From Microcoleus sp. AS-A8 (GTDB lineage: Bacteria > Cyanobacteriota > Cyanobacteriia > Cyanobacteriales > Coleofasciculaceae): 59,417 nt of DNA. The translations under genes were made by a program, and so were the position numbers. Positions within the stretch are counted from its first letter, which is position 1. Every line of letters begins with the position of its first letter. Location: contig JAMPKV010000033.1 of NCBI GenBank assembly GCA_039962225.1, forward strand, positions 1-59,417, given 5' to 3'. The notes beneath the pieces are model-generated. The model worked only from the letters and a program-made list of their open reading frames with translations, was not told the DNA's origin and did not search any database. This document shows, piece by piece, positions 25,849 to 34,048 of the stretch.

Positions 25849-26107
25849 AGCGCATTAGTAAGCTACGCTACATCAGACAGTTGGGGTCTCAAAAGCGCAA
25901 ACGTTTTGTGAACTTTTTTCAGCTCACCCCAATCCAGTTGAAGCGCCTTACTTTCTGATGTAGACGGATGGCGGTTTAGCGCCAATTCGTTACATTAAGC
26001 AAAAGCAGAGTGATTTCTTGGTGTGAGAGATGGTTATTTTCTCTGCTCTATCCGACCCCTCTCCATAACGACAGTTGCAGGCAACTGTCTTTTATCCGAA
26101 GCGTTCT
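25849..26107. other. Spacer with long-range inverted segments between cbiT and cdsA
   Basis: TACATCAGA (25869-25877) can pair with TCTGATGTA (25954-25962), and inside it TTGGGGT with ACCCCAA. This gives a nested two-stem fold of ~95 nt upstream of cdsA. No known riboswitch class was recognised. Confidence 0.3.
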
Positions 26108-27013
26108 ATGCCCTGGTCTCGAATTTTTAGTGGAATTATTGCGATCGCCCTAGCCTTGGGGATGATCATTCTTGGCGGATGGTACTTTACCTTCGGCTTC
26201 TGCGTCATCGTCTCTCTGGGTCTATTGGAATATTTTCAACTGGTTAAGGCCAAGGGGATTGCGCCGGCTGCCAAAATCACCATCGTTGTCAGTCTCCTGC
26301 TGCTGTTTACGTCTGCTGTTTCACCCACACTCACCGATGCGCTGTTTCCCCTAGCAGGAACGTTTATCTGTTTCTATCTGCTATTCCAGCCCAAGATGGC
26401 GTCGATTGCGGATATTGCTTCCTCTATTTTGGGCTTACTCTATGGCGGCTATTTGCCGAGTTATTGGGTGCGGCTACGAGTCGGTTGGGTTGAGGCGTCA
26501 GCACTGCCTGCGGATGCCGTCGCGAGTGCGACGAACCTCCCTTTAAAAGGATACTGGCCTACCTCTTGGACTGACTTAACGGCTTTACCTGAAGCGTTAA
26601 CCGCCACTTTACTCGCTTTTGCCTGCATTTGGGCTGCTGATATTGGGGCTTACTTTTTCGGTAAGTTCTTTGGTCGTACCCGCCTGTCTCATATCAGTCC
26701 CAAAAAGACCGTTGAAGGCGCTATTTTTGGTCTTTTGGGTAGCATCGCCGTCGCCACGGCTGGGGCGTGGTATCTGCATTGGCCGACTTGGCAACTGAGC
26801 GGTATTATTTTGGGCACGCTTGTGGGGATTGCTAGCCTTTTAGGAGATTTAACCGAGTCCATGATGAAACGGGATGCTGGAGTCAAGGATTCGGGACAAT
26901 TGATTCCAGGTCATGGGGGTATTTTAGACCGAACCGATAGTTATGTTTTTACAGGCCCCTTAGTTTACTATTTTGTGACTCTTTTGATGCCTTTATTAGC
27001 GAAGTTGCTGTAG
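26108..27013 (+). CDS. cdsA: Phosphatidate cytidylyltransferase CdsA
   Basis: 301 residues from ATG 26108; an upstream TTG at 26075 would add 11. Multi-pass membrane protein that makes CDP-diacylglycerol from phosphatidate and CTP, the precursor of phosphatidylglycerol. The C-terminal signature is complete: MMKRDAGVKDSGQLIPGHGG followed by ILDRTDS. An ADIGAYFFGKFFGRTRLSHISP-like region precedes it. Full length. Confidence 0.94.
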   Translation: MPWSRIFSGIIAIALALGMIILGGWYFTFGFCVIVSLGLLEYFQLVKAKGIAPAAKITIVVSLLLLFTSAVSPTLTDALFPLAGTFICFYLLFQPKMASIADIASSILGLLYGGYLPSYWVRLRVGWVEASALPADAVASATNLPLKGYWPTSWTDLTALPEALTATLLAFACIWAADIGAYFFGKFFGRTRLSHISPKKTVEGAIFGLLGSIAVATAGAWYLHWPTWQLSGIILGTLVGIASLLGDLTESMMKRDAGVKDSGQLIPGHGGILDRTDSYVFTGPLVYYFVTLLMPLLAKLL

Positions 27014-27138
27014 GGTACTAACGGATATTCATCAATAGAAATAGAGGGATAAACCCGCTTTAACAAGAGTAGCCAAAATACTCTTGGTTTTTGCTATTTA
27101 GAACTTAGGATATTGAAGTAACAAAATCAGCGATATCA

Positions 27139-30100
27139 CTACACAAATACGGATAGAGTAAACCAAAATGTTGTTCCCTCTTCTGGGCGACTTTGAACAC
27201 CTATTTCGCCGCCGTGAGCTGTAATAATTTGGCGACAAAGATATAACCCTAAACCTAAACCCGTATAGGGACGATGTCCCTGAGAGAAACTTTTTGCATC
27301 TTGGCCTCGGAAGTAAAGTTGGAACAAGTGATCGCACATGTCTTGACTCATGCCAACACCATTATCCGCAACGGTACAGCAAATGATTCCTTCCTTAACC
27401 TGAGCATCTAGCATGAGCCTGATTCCAGGTGGGTTATGGTTTAAGGCATTATTGAGTAGATTTTCAAACACTCGCCTGAGCTGCGCGGCATCGGCACTAA
27501 TTAGCGGTAAATTTGCAGGAATGTGATTGATGAGAGTTGCCTGATTTTTCGCCAACAGTGGCTCGAAATCTTCAACCAAAATTCGCACCAGTTCATCCAG
27601 TTGTATGGGTTCACGCTGCAAAGCAACGCCCGCCACTTCGCTGCTATGAACTTCTAAGAGGGAGTTAATCAAACGCATTTGGCGATCGCTACTTTGAATC
27701 ATCCGCTCTAAAACAGAGCGAGAAACTAGGATATTTTCGGGTTGGCTCAGCCTTGAAGGTTGAAGCGTTTCATCCGCACCTTCCATTTTCAATTTGCTAA
27801 CTTTCAACGCCTGAGACTTGCTAACATTCAACGCCTCTGATTCCTGACCATTGAGTAAGTTATTGAGTACCATTAACCAACCCAGCACCGGCGTCCGCAA
27901 GTCGTGGGACACGGCGTGTAAAAAGATATCCTTGAGTCGGTGTAGCTCTTGGAGTTCGGTGTATTTCTGCTTCAGCTCTTGGGTACGCTCTTCGACTTGG
28001 TGTTCTAAGTTAGTATTGAGCGCCTGTACTTGTTCGTAAAGTTGAGACTGCTGAACAGCGATCGCCACTTGGGTTGAGAGGGCTTTGAGTAAATCCACTT
28101 CAAAGGGCTGCCAGTGACGGGTGCGATCGCATTGGTGAGCCACCAAGACCCCAAACACCTTTTTGTCACTGAGCATAATGGGTACCCCTAAGCAAGCTTT
28201 GACTTGATATTGCACAAAGTAATGCGTCCGTAAGGGGGAAAGATCAGCCTCAGTGGTATCGTCGATGATCTGAAGCTCATCGGATTCAAACAGTGTTTTA
28301 AGTTCTCTGATATAGGCTGAGTTCCCCCGCAATACTTCTAAAACTGAACCCCAATTAGCTGCCACCGATTCAGCCGCAATATTACCCTGCAATCGTTGAT
28401 CAAAGTGAGTAATAAATACGCGATCGCACTCTAAAAATTGTCGAACTTCTGCAACAGTGGTCTGAAGAATTCGCTCCAGATCGAGGGATTGCCGAATCCG
28501 CAAAGCAATCTCTCCCAATAAGCGATCGCGTTGAACTCTCAGCAGGCGCTCTTCCTCGGCACGCTTGCCATCCGTGATGTCGCGCACAATGACCAAAACT
28601 TCGTCTTCCCCACACACGACAATTCTCGCTTCCCAATAACGCAACGTTCCATCAATTGGCAACTGGTACTCTAACGTTTGGATGGTTCGACACGAGAGGG
28701 CTTGCGCTATGAGCTGCCTAATCATCTGGGCTAGGGGTGGGGGTAAAACCTCCTCTACCTTTTTTCCAATTAATTCATTCGCAGGTACCAATAAATCATT
28801 GGCGTTTTCCGCATGGCAATCTAAATAAATACCCTCTCGACTCAAGCGAAAAATTAAATCGGGAATGGCATGGAGCAGAGCACGATTCCTCGCTTCACTT
28901 TGGCGTAGAGCATCTTCGGCTTGCTTGCGAACAGTAATGTCGCGCACTCCTACCACACGAGCCATGCGCCCCTGATAACTTATGCTTTTGGCGGTAATCT
29001 CGGCGATAAACGTTGTACCATTTTTCTTGAGACCTACGACTTCCAAGGGGTCATCACAGGGGAAATTTGAACGGGTTTGAATGATAGCCTGCGAACAGGG
29101 AGCAGTGATTTTCAATACAGATTGATTAATGAGTTCGGCTTTAGAGTAGCCAAGCAGTGCTTCGGTGGCAGAGTTAACATCGAGAATCACGCCGCGATCG
29201 TGAATCATTACCGCTTCAAACGTGGCATCAAAGAAACTCTGTAAACGTCCTTCGCTTGCCCTTAAACCCTCCTCGGCCTGCTTACGGTCTGTGATGTCCA
29301 CCAACACGCCATCCCAAAGCAAATCGCCGTTCCTCTGCTGCTCCAAGCGGGAAGTCCCTTGAACCCACTTGAGTTTGCCTGATGGCGTCACAACCCGACC
29401 TTCCCAATTCCAAGGCTCACCCTTAGCCGCAGAATTCGCCACCGAACGTTCATAAGCTTCGCGGTCATCAGAATGGATTAAGTTGGAAAGCACCTGAAAG
29501 TCGGCTTGAATCGCCTCTGGTTCTAACTCATAAAGTTCTCGACAACCCGAACTGGCATAAAGAACGGAACGAGAGCCATCGAGACGTTGCAGGAACTGAA
29601 AAATCATTCCTGGTACGTTACCGGTGATTTGTTCCAACCGTAACTGGCTCTGCTTCAGGGCGTCTGCCGTCTGCCGGTGAGAGATGCAGGAACCGATCAT
29701 CGCAGCCATGGTCATTAAAACGGCGGACTCATCGGGTGACCATTGGCGCTCCGAGTGGCAGTCATCAAAACCAATGAAGCCCCAAAGATGACCGTTAACG
29801 GGTATGGGGACAACCAAAATCGACAAAATCCCCTGCGATTCCAATAATTGCCGTTCTAGCACAGATAAGTCTCGCACTAACCCATGACAAGAGTGGCCGC
29901 CAGAAAGTGCCTCATACCAACGGCTCATACCAATAGAGGCAAAGGCGAGGTTTTGCAACTGAGGATTGTCAATTTCAGGCGTCACTGTTTCCCCTACCCA
30001 TTCACACCATTGGCTCATCGCCGGTTCACTCGTCTCTGTGTGGGGATGAATCTCAAAAATATAGACTCGATCTACTTGGGTAACTTGCCCTAAAATCGCT

Positions 30101-30258
30101 AAGGTTTGGTTGATGACGGTTGCCAAGTCATCAGTTGTTAACAGTTGGTTTGTGGCTTGTGCCACCCCTTGCAGAAGATTCGGGTAAGCATGAACGGCGA
30201 CACCATCAGTCTGCCAACTTGTTGAGGGTTCGACATTGTGGCCTCTAGCGTTAGTCAT
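27139..30258 (-). CDS. Sensor histidine kinase, GAF-PAS-PAS-PAS-GAF-HisKA-HATPase
   Basis: 1039 residues, no membrane segment, so cytoplasmic. Domains in order: GAF (~30-200), three PAS with PAC tails ending in DITDRKQAEE, DITVRKQAED and DITDGKRAEE (~225-590), second GAF (~590-735), coiled coil (EERTQELKQKYTELQEL), HisKA with phospho-His785 in AVSHDLRTP, and HATPase with N box ENLLNNALNHNP, DNGVGM and GLGLGLYL. Neither GAF shows a bilin-binding Cys-His, so light sensing by bilin is unlikely; ligands are unknown. No receiver domain and no adjacent response regulator, making it an orphan kinase. Confidence 0.92.
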   Translation of the reverse strand: MTNARGHNVEPSTSWQTDGVAVHAYPNLLQGVAQATNQLLTTDDLATVINQTLAILGQVTQVDRVYIFEIHPHTETSEPAMSQWCEWVGETVTPEIDNPQLQNLAFASIGMSRWYEALSGGHSCHGLVRDLSVLERQLLESQGILSILVVPIPVNGHLWGFIGFDDCHSERQWSPDESAVLMTMAAMIGSCISHRQTADALKQSQLRLEQITGNVPGMIFQFLQRLDGSRSVLYASSGCRELYELEPEAIQADFQVLSNLIHSDDREAYERSVANSAAKGEPWNWEGRVVTPSGKLKWVQGTSRLEQQRNGDLLWDGVLVDITDRKQAEEGLRASEGRLQSFFDATFEAVMIHDRGVILDVNSATEALLGYSKAELINQSVLKITAPCSQAIIQTRSNFPCDDPLEVVGLKKNGTTFIAEITAKSISYQGRMARVVGVRDITVRKQAEDALRQSEARNRALLHAIPDLIFRLSREGIYLDCHAENANDLLVPANELIGKKVEEVLPPPLAQMIRQLIAQALSCRTIQTLEYQLPIDGTLRYWEARIVVCGEDEVLVIVRDITDGKRAEEERLLRVQRDRLLGEIALRIRQSLDLERILQTTVAEVRQFLECDRVFITHFDQRLQGNIAAESVAANWGSVLEVLRGNSAYIRELKTLFESDELQIIDDTTEADLSPLRTHYFVQYQVKACLGVPIMLSDKKVFGVLVAHQCDRTRHWQPFEVDLLKALSTQVAIAVQQSQLYEQVQALNTNLEHQVEERTQELKQKYTELQELHRLKDIFLHAVSHDLRTPVLGWLMVLNNLLNGQESEALNVSKSQALKVSKLKMEGADETLQPSRLSQPENILVSRSVLERMIQSSDRQMRLINSLLEVHSSEVAGVALQREPIQLDELVRILVEDFEPLLAKNQATLINHIPANLPLISADAAQLRRVFENLLNNALNHNPPGIRLMLDAQVKEGIICCTVADNGVGMSQDMCDHLFQLYFRGQDAKSFSQGHRPYTGLGLGLYLCRQIITAHGGEIGVQSRPEEGTTFWFTLSVFV

Positions 30259-30692
30259 TTCAGGGGGTGGGAATACTAGATAAACTCAGTCCAAAAAAGT
30301 TGAAAACTGCCCAAATTTTGCGCGATTTAAGCCATTCATCTTGCCCCTCATTGATTCGGCGACGCACGCTCTTAGTAACGCCTAAGCGTACAACATAGCG
30401 CAAACGTAAGCGATAGGTATAGGTACAGGTCGCAAGTTTACGCTAACGCCTTCTGCACTTCATTCCCATCCAATCTCGCCGAGTTACTTGAGTAGCTAGC
30501 TATACCGCATAAGTTAACATTAAACCGCTCTTTAGCTATACAAATTTACAAAATAACAGAGCTAACTTTTAAAGGAAGCTTCCATCAAGATATCTTTAAT
30601 TCTTAATTGGCTAGCTTCTCTAAAATAAAACTTTTTGAGCAACAAAATTTGAAAGAGTATCATCTTTCGATCCTCATACTAAGGACAGAATA
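30259..30692. other. Intergenic region, 434 bp
   Basis: Upstream of both the histidine kinase (minus) and the secreted repeat protein (plus). A/T-rich near the plus-strand gene with CTAAGGACAG before its ATG. No ORF, repeat or strong hairpin identified. Confidence 0.4.
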
Positions 30693-31625
30693 ATGAGCAG
30701 ACAGAATCACAAAAAATCAATCAAAAAGCTTGTGGCACTAATCGGGGTTTCTAGTGCTAGTGTTTTCCTCAGTGTTCCGGCATTAGCACTGATCAATTTC
30801 ACCTCTAGTAGCTTTGATGGCTCTCTTAAGAATCGCACTCTCAATGCTGAATCGAGTGAAGGAAGTAGACAATTATTAGCTCAGGCTACGTCCGGGACTA
30901 GCGGAACCGGAACAGGTACAACGGGCGCTGGTGGAGCCGGTACGGGTCAAACGGGTACTGGTGGAACTGGAACGGGTCAAACAGGCGCTGATGGTACGGG
31001 TGCTGGTCAAACCGGAACAGGTCAAACTGATGCTGGTCAAACCGGCGCTGGTGGAGCCGGAACAGGTCAAACCGGAACGGGTCAAACGGGTGCTGATGGT
31101 ACGGGTGCTGGTCAAACCGGAACAGGTCAAACCGATGCTGGTCAAACGGGCGTTGGTGGCACAGGTGCTGGTGGAGCCGGAACAGGTCAAACCGGTACTG
31201 GTGGAGCCGGTGCTGGTCAAACCGATACAGGTCAAACCGGTACAGGTCAAACCGGTGCTGGTCAAACCAATACAGGTCAAACCGGTACAGGTCAAATGGG
31301 TACTGGTGGAACTGGAACCGGTGGAGCCGGAACAGGTCAAATGGGTACTGGTGGAACTGGAACCGGTGGAGCCGGAACAGGTCAAATGGGTACTGGTGGA
31401 ACTGGAACCGGTCAAACGGGTAGTTTCGTTGAGTTGATGAGAGCTGGGTACGCTGCAACCCAGCAAAGAGACTACACGACGGCTTTGACTTACTTCCAGC
31501 AGGCGCTTCAGTTACGTCCTAATAATCCCTATGCCAGACGAGCGGTGAGTAATGTACAAGGTTATATGCAGCGTGACGCACAGCGTGGCACGACCACTAC
31601 ACCAACTAATCAGAGCGGTCGTTAG
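30693..31625 (+). CDS. Secreted Gly/Thr/Gln repeat protein with C-terminal TPR
   Basis: 310 residues. N-terminal signal peptide (KKLVALIGVSSASVFLSVPALA, cleavage plausible near ALA). Residues ~68-246 are built from pentapeptides GTGQT, GAGQT, GTGGA and GTGGT. The last ~65 residues form one or two TPR helices (AGYAATQQRDYTTALTYFQQ, then ALQLRPNNPYARRAV). It resembles cyanobacterial extracellular or periplasmic TPR proteins with a flexible low-complexity spacer. The repeat DNA is a minisatellite. A strong terminator follows at 31651. Confidence 0.82.
   Translation: MSRQNHKKSIKKLVALIGVSSASVFLSVPALALINFTSSSFDGSLKNRTLNAESSEGSRQLLAQATSGTSGTGTGTTGAGGAGTGQTGTGGTGTGQTGADGTGAGQTGTGQTDAGQTGAGGAGTGQTGTGQTGADGTGAGQTGTGQTDAGQTGVGGTGAGGAGTGQTGTGGAGAGQTDTGQTGTGQTGAGQTNTGQTGTGQMGTGGTGTGGAGTGQMGTGGTGTGGAGTGQMGTGGTGTGQTGSFVELMRAGYAATQQRDYTTALTYFQQALQLRPNNPYARRAVSNVQGYMQRDAQRGTTTTPTNQSGR
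30900..31420 (+). repeat. Coding minisatellite of 15-bp units (GTGQT/GAGQT/GTGGA)
   Basis: About 35 imperfect 15-bp units of GGTCAAACCGGAACA and GGTGGAGCCGGAACA type, in frame. Higher-order copies of 45 bp (three units) occur near 31300-31400. Copy number is probably unstable. Confidence 0.85.
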
Positions 31626-31650
31626 TTAAACCTTTCCTCTGCATCCACCA

Positions 31651-31683
31651 AGCTGGAGTTGAGATTACAACTCCAGCTTTTTT
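31651..31683 (+). terminator. Rho-independent terminator after the Gly/Thr repeat gene
   Basis: AGCTGGAGTTG (31651-31661), loop AGATTA, CAACTCCAGCT (31668-31678), then a run of T to 31683. Perfect 11-bp stem, 26 bp past the stop codon. Confidence 0.92.
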
Positions 31684-31877
31684 GTCACATTTGCGTCGCT
31701 TCCTAATCAAACGGATACTCCCGGTCATTCATGAAAATAAGATAATCGCAGGCATTGAGCATATGTGTGTCGCAGCTATACGATTGCTTTGGATACGGTA
31801 CACAGCGCGATCGCCACTTTTGACGACAATACAATATAGGTTTTAAGCGCCGTCTCAACTAGGGCGGGGATAGTTGT

Positions 31878-32384
31878 ATGAGTTACAAGCAGTTCCGAGC
31901 ATTTCAATATCTCAATCAGACTCAATTACAAAACTTTGTCAGTGCCTGTCAAAAAATAACTATTCCTGCTGGTCAACGGATTGTGCAACAAAACTCCCAA
32001 GGGAACCAGATTTTCTTTGTTCTAGAAGGAGATGTTCGGGTGTTTCTCGACACTCCGACTGGCGAGAAGGAGCTATCTACCATCACAGCACCGACGGTAC
32101 TCGGAGAAATCAGCTTTTTCAGTGGTGAGCCGAATTCTGCCAATGTTATGGCGTTAACACAAGTACGGGCGCTGGCGATACCATTTGACGTTTTGCGCCA
32201 GCGTTTGCACACAGGCGATGCAGCCTCTTCAATTGTGATGTTGAATATGGCAGCCGCGATCGCGCAACGAGCATCAGCCATGACTCGCAAAGTTTCAGAA
32301 CTGTACAGTACCCAGCCGGATGTTCAGCTTTCAGAACTCCAGAATGCGAGTAAAACTCTTTTTGGTGAATGGAGTTTCTTATAA
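31878..32384 (+). CDS. Cyclic nucleotide-binding-fold protein without a DNA-binding domain
   Basis: 168 residues. A single cNMP-binding beta-roll (~10-120): IPAGQRIVQQNSQGNQIFFV, LEGDVRVFL and GEISFFSGEPNSANV. The phosphate-binding cassette keeps GE, but the Arg of the usual PRxAT is replaced (PNSAN), so cAMP or cGMP binding is doubtful. The remaining ~45 residues are helical and not a winged helix, so it is not a complete Crp/Fnr regulator. Stand-alone gene. Confidence 0.8.
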   Translation: MSYKQFRAFQYLNQTQLQNFVSACQKITIPAGQRIVQQNSQGNQIFFVLEGDVRVFLDTPTGEKELSTITAPTVLGEISFFSGEPNSANVMALTQVRALAIPFDVLRQRLHTGDAASSIVMLNMAAAIAQRASAMTRKVSELYSTQPDVQLSELQNASKTLFGEWSFL

Positions 32385-32415
32385 AAAAAGTTCTCTCAGT
32401 TGTTATAGAGAGAAC
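32383..32415 (-). terminator. Terminator oriented for minus-strand transcription
   Basis: GTTCTCTC (32390-32397) and GAGAGAAC (32408-32415) form an 8-bp stem. The A-run at 32383-32389 becomes a U-run only on the minus strand. It therefore fits the end of the minus-strand transcript from 33048, after a ~210-nt untranslated tail, while overlapping the end of the cNMP gene. Confidence 0.7.
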
Positions 32416-32628
32416 GATTGTTAGGGTTTGAGGTGCAACACATGACACTCTTGTTTGCTGATGAGCGAATCTAGTCAATGAATATGACAACCCAATGGCA
32501 AAGAGATGACAATCTTGGATTGATACTCTTGATTGGCACTCAAATATTGAGTCGTTATTACTTACGAGTTATTAGCTAAAAGCCTTAATACAAAAGACTT
32601 TTACTAATAAATAATCACCCATTCAGAT

Positions 32629-33048
32629 TCAGCCAGACGCACCCAGATTCAGCGCCGCCTTAGCATCATCCAATCGGGCAAGAGCTAAATCCATCTCACG
32701 ATTTGGCCTACAACGACTCAAGATGGTGTTGTGTACCATATCAAAGGCAGACTCGAGCGATTCGCTATTTGTTGCCAAAATATCACTTTGAGCTGGGTAG
32801 TCTGAGGGTTGATACCCCGTCTGTTGACCACGCTTCACCGATAGCCCTGCCCAGGTTTTAGATTCTTCCAAGTGAGCGATCGCTTCCTGAGTTTGAGCAT
32901 CCAAAGGATACAATCGCAACACGAGATCCCACAACTGGACAAAATGAAACTCCAGTTTGAGAATTCGATCAAGTTCCTCGCGGGTCGGCTCAAAATAGCG
33001 TGAAATGCGCTGACGCAGCGCTTGGGCTTCTAGAGAGAGGTTTGACAT
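32629..33048 (-). CDS. Small helical protein with duplicated hairpin motif, unknown
   Basis: 139 residues from ATG 33048; an upstream extension to 33126 is open but unlikely. Two similar helical hairpins: WDLVLRLYPLDAQTQEAIAH then LEESKTWAGL (~35-70), and MVHNTILSRCRPNREMDLAL then ARLDDAKAAL (~103-137). The pattern P-x-x-x-x-x-E-x-x-A-[LI]-A-x-L-[ED]-x-[AS]-K is shared. It faintly recalls the hairpin domain of phage Acb2/Tad1-type anti-defence proteins, but I cannot confirm homology. No membrane segment. Confidence 0.6.
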   Translation of the reverse strand: MSNLSLEAQALRQRISRYFEPTREELDRILKLEFHFVQLWDLVLRLYPLDAQTQEAIAHLEESKTWAGLSVKRGQQTGYQPSDYPAQSDILATNSESLESAFDMVHNTILSRCRPNREMDLALARLDDAKAALNLGASG

Positions 33049-33224
33049 AAGCAGGGGAGAGATTCGAGCTTTTGAGCTGTGTAATCGAAGCAGATCTGCA
33101 CCCCTACGAAAGCATGTAACAATCATCTTAACTACATTGTGTGATTAGCTTTTGCAGCAAGACAACCCCCTCCTACAAGTTACATTGCTAACCATCAGTA
33201 CCCTGGCATAAAGGAATCATAATT

Positions 33225-33953
33225 GTGACCGAGATTGAACAGTACCTATTCGATCTGCAAGGGTTCCTGGTCGTGGAGGACGCCTTGAGTGGTGCACAAC
33301 TCGCCGCCCTGAATGAGATTATCGACCAACAAATTGCCTTAGTTGATGAACCAGGGAAGCTGTGGTTGCGTTTCAACCGCTTACTGAGCTGGGGAACCCC
33401 CTTTCAAAACCTGATCGATAACCCCCGGATTAGTCCCTATCTGCTTGACCTGCTTGGCCCCAAATTTCGCTTAGATCACGACTACATACACATCATTCGT
33501 CAAGGGCCTGGACCCATTGGTAGTGATCTGCATGGGGGTGGGACTCCTTATGACCCTTGCCAGTATTACCAGTATAAAAATGGACGGATGTATAACGGCT
33601 TAACCGCCGTTGCCTACAATCTAACAGATGTGAATCCAGGAGAAGGTGGATTCGGTTGCATTCCAGGCAGTCATAAGAGCAACCTACCCCTCCCAGCAGA
33701 GTTGCAAGATTTAGACCATCCTCATCCCTGCGTACACGAGATAGGGGGCAAAGCGGGAACGGCAATTATTTTCACCGAAGCCCTAACCCACGGTACTCTG
33801 GTTTGGAAAGGACAGCGCGATCGCCGCACCCTGTTCTACAAATATTCTCCTTACCCCTCCGCTTGGTTGCGGAACTACTACAATCCTGATGATTATTCCG
33901 AACTAACGGAGGCTCAACGGGACATCTTAAGGACTCCTGGTGTTTATCCCTAA
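33225..33953 (+). CDS. Phytanoyl-CoA dioxygenase (PhyH) family protein with His-x-Gly motif
   Basis: 242 residues from GTG 33225. PhyH-type Fe(II)/2-oxoglutarate oxygenase fold: SDLHGGGTPYDP with His103, GEGGFGCIPGSHKSN, and second metal His189 in ALTHGTLVW followed by Arg residues (RDRR) for 2-oxoglutarate. The expected acidic ligand two residues after His103 is Gly, so the site reads H-x-G as in Fe/2OG halogenases. Other members of this subfamily may share it. Substrate unknown. A second PhyH gene follows 95 bp downstream. Confidence 0.82.
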   Translation: MTEIEQYLFDLQGFLVVEDALSGAQLAALNEIIDQQIALVDEPGKLWLRFNRLLSWGTPFQNLIDNPRISPYLLDLLGPKFRLDHDYIHIIRQGPGPIGSDLHGGGTPYDPCQYYQYKNGRMYNGLTAVAYNLTDVNPGEGGFGCIPGSHKSNLPLPAELQDLDHPHPCVHEIGGKAGTAIIFTEALTHGTLVWKGQRDRRTLFYKYSPYPSAWLRNYYNPDDYSELTEAQRDILRTPGVYP

Positions 33954-34003
33954 TTGAGCTGAAAAGCTATCTTATACTAATTGGCTTTTTCCGTGTCATC
34001 CCT

Positions 34004-34040
34004 GACCCCCCTACCCCTCTTATTAAAGGGGGAGCAATTA
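34004..34040. repeat. G/C-run palindromic repeat, copy upstream of second PhyH gene
   Basis: GACCCCCCTACCCCTCTTAT followed by TAAAGGGGGAGC. It ends only ~10 bp before the GTG start at 34049, so it has probably supplied the ribosome-binding region (GGGGGAG) of that gene. Confidence 0.65.
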
Positions 34041-34048
34041 GAGAATAT

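Noticed and set aside
27139-30258. Phytochrome or cyanobacteriochrome photoreceptor
   Set aside because: The GAF domains lack the Cys-His chromophore motif.
30900-31420. Possible CRISPR array
   Set aside because: Units are contiguous 15-bp coding repeats with no unique spacers; no cas genes in the window.
30876-31466. Two long antisense ORFs opposite the Gly/Thr repeat gene
   Set aside because: They are mirror frames of the 15-bp minisatellite, which stays open in several frames; the plus-strand frame has the signal peptide and TPR.
32478-32579. 33-codon ORF after the cNMP gene
   Set aside because: Open frame with a hydrophobic stretch, but no ribosome-binding site or homology, and it lies in the 3' tail of the minus-strand gene.
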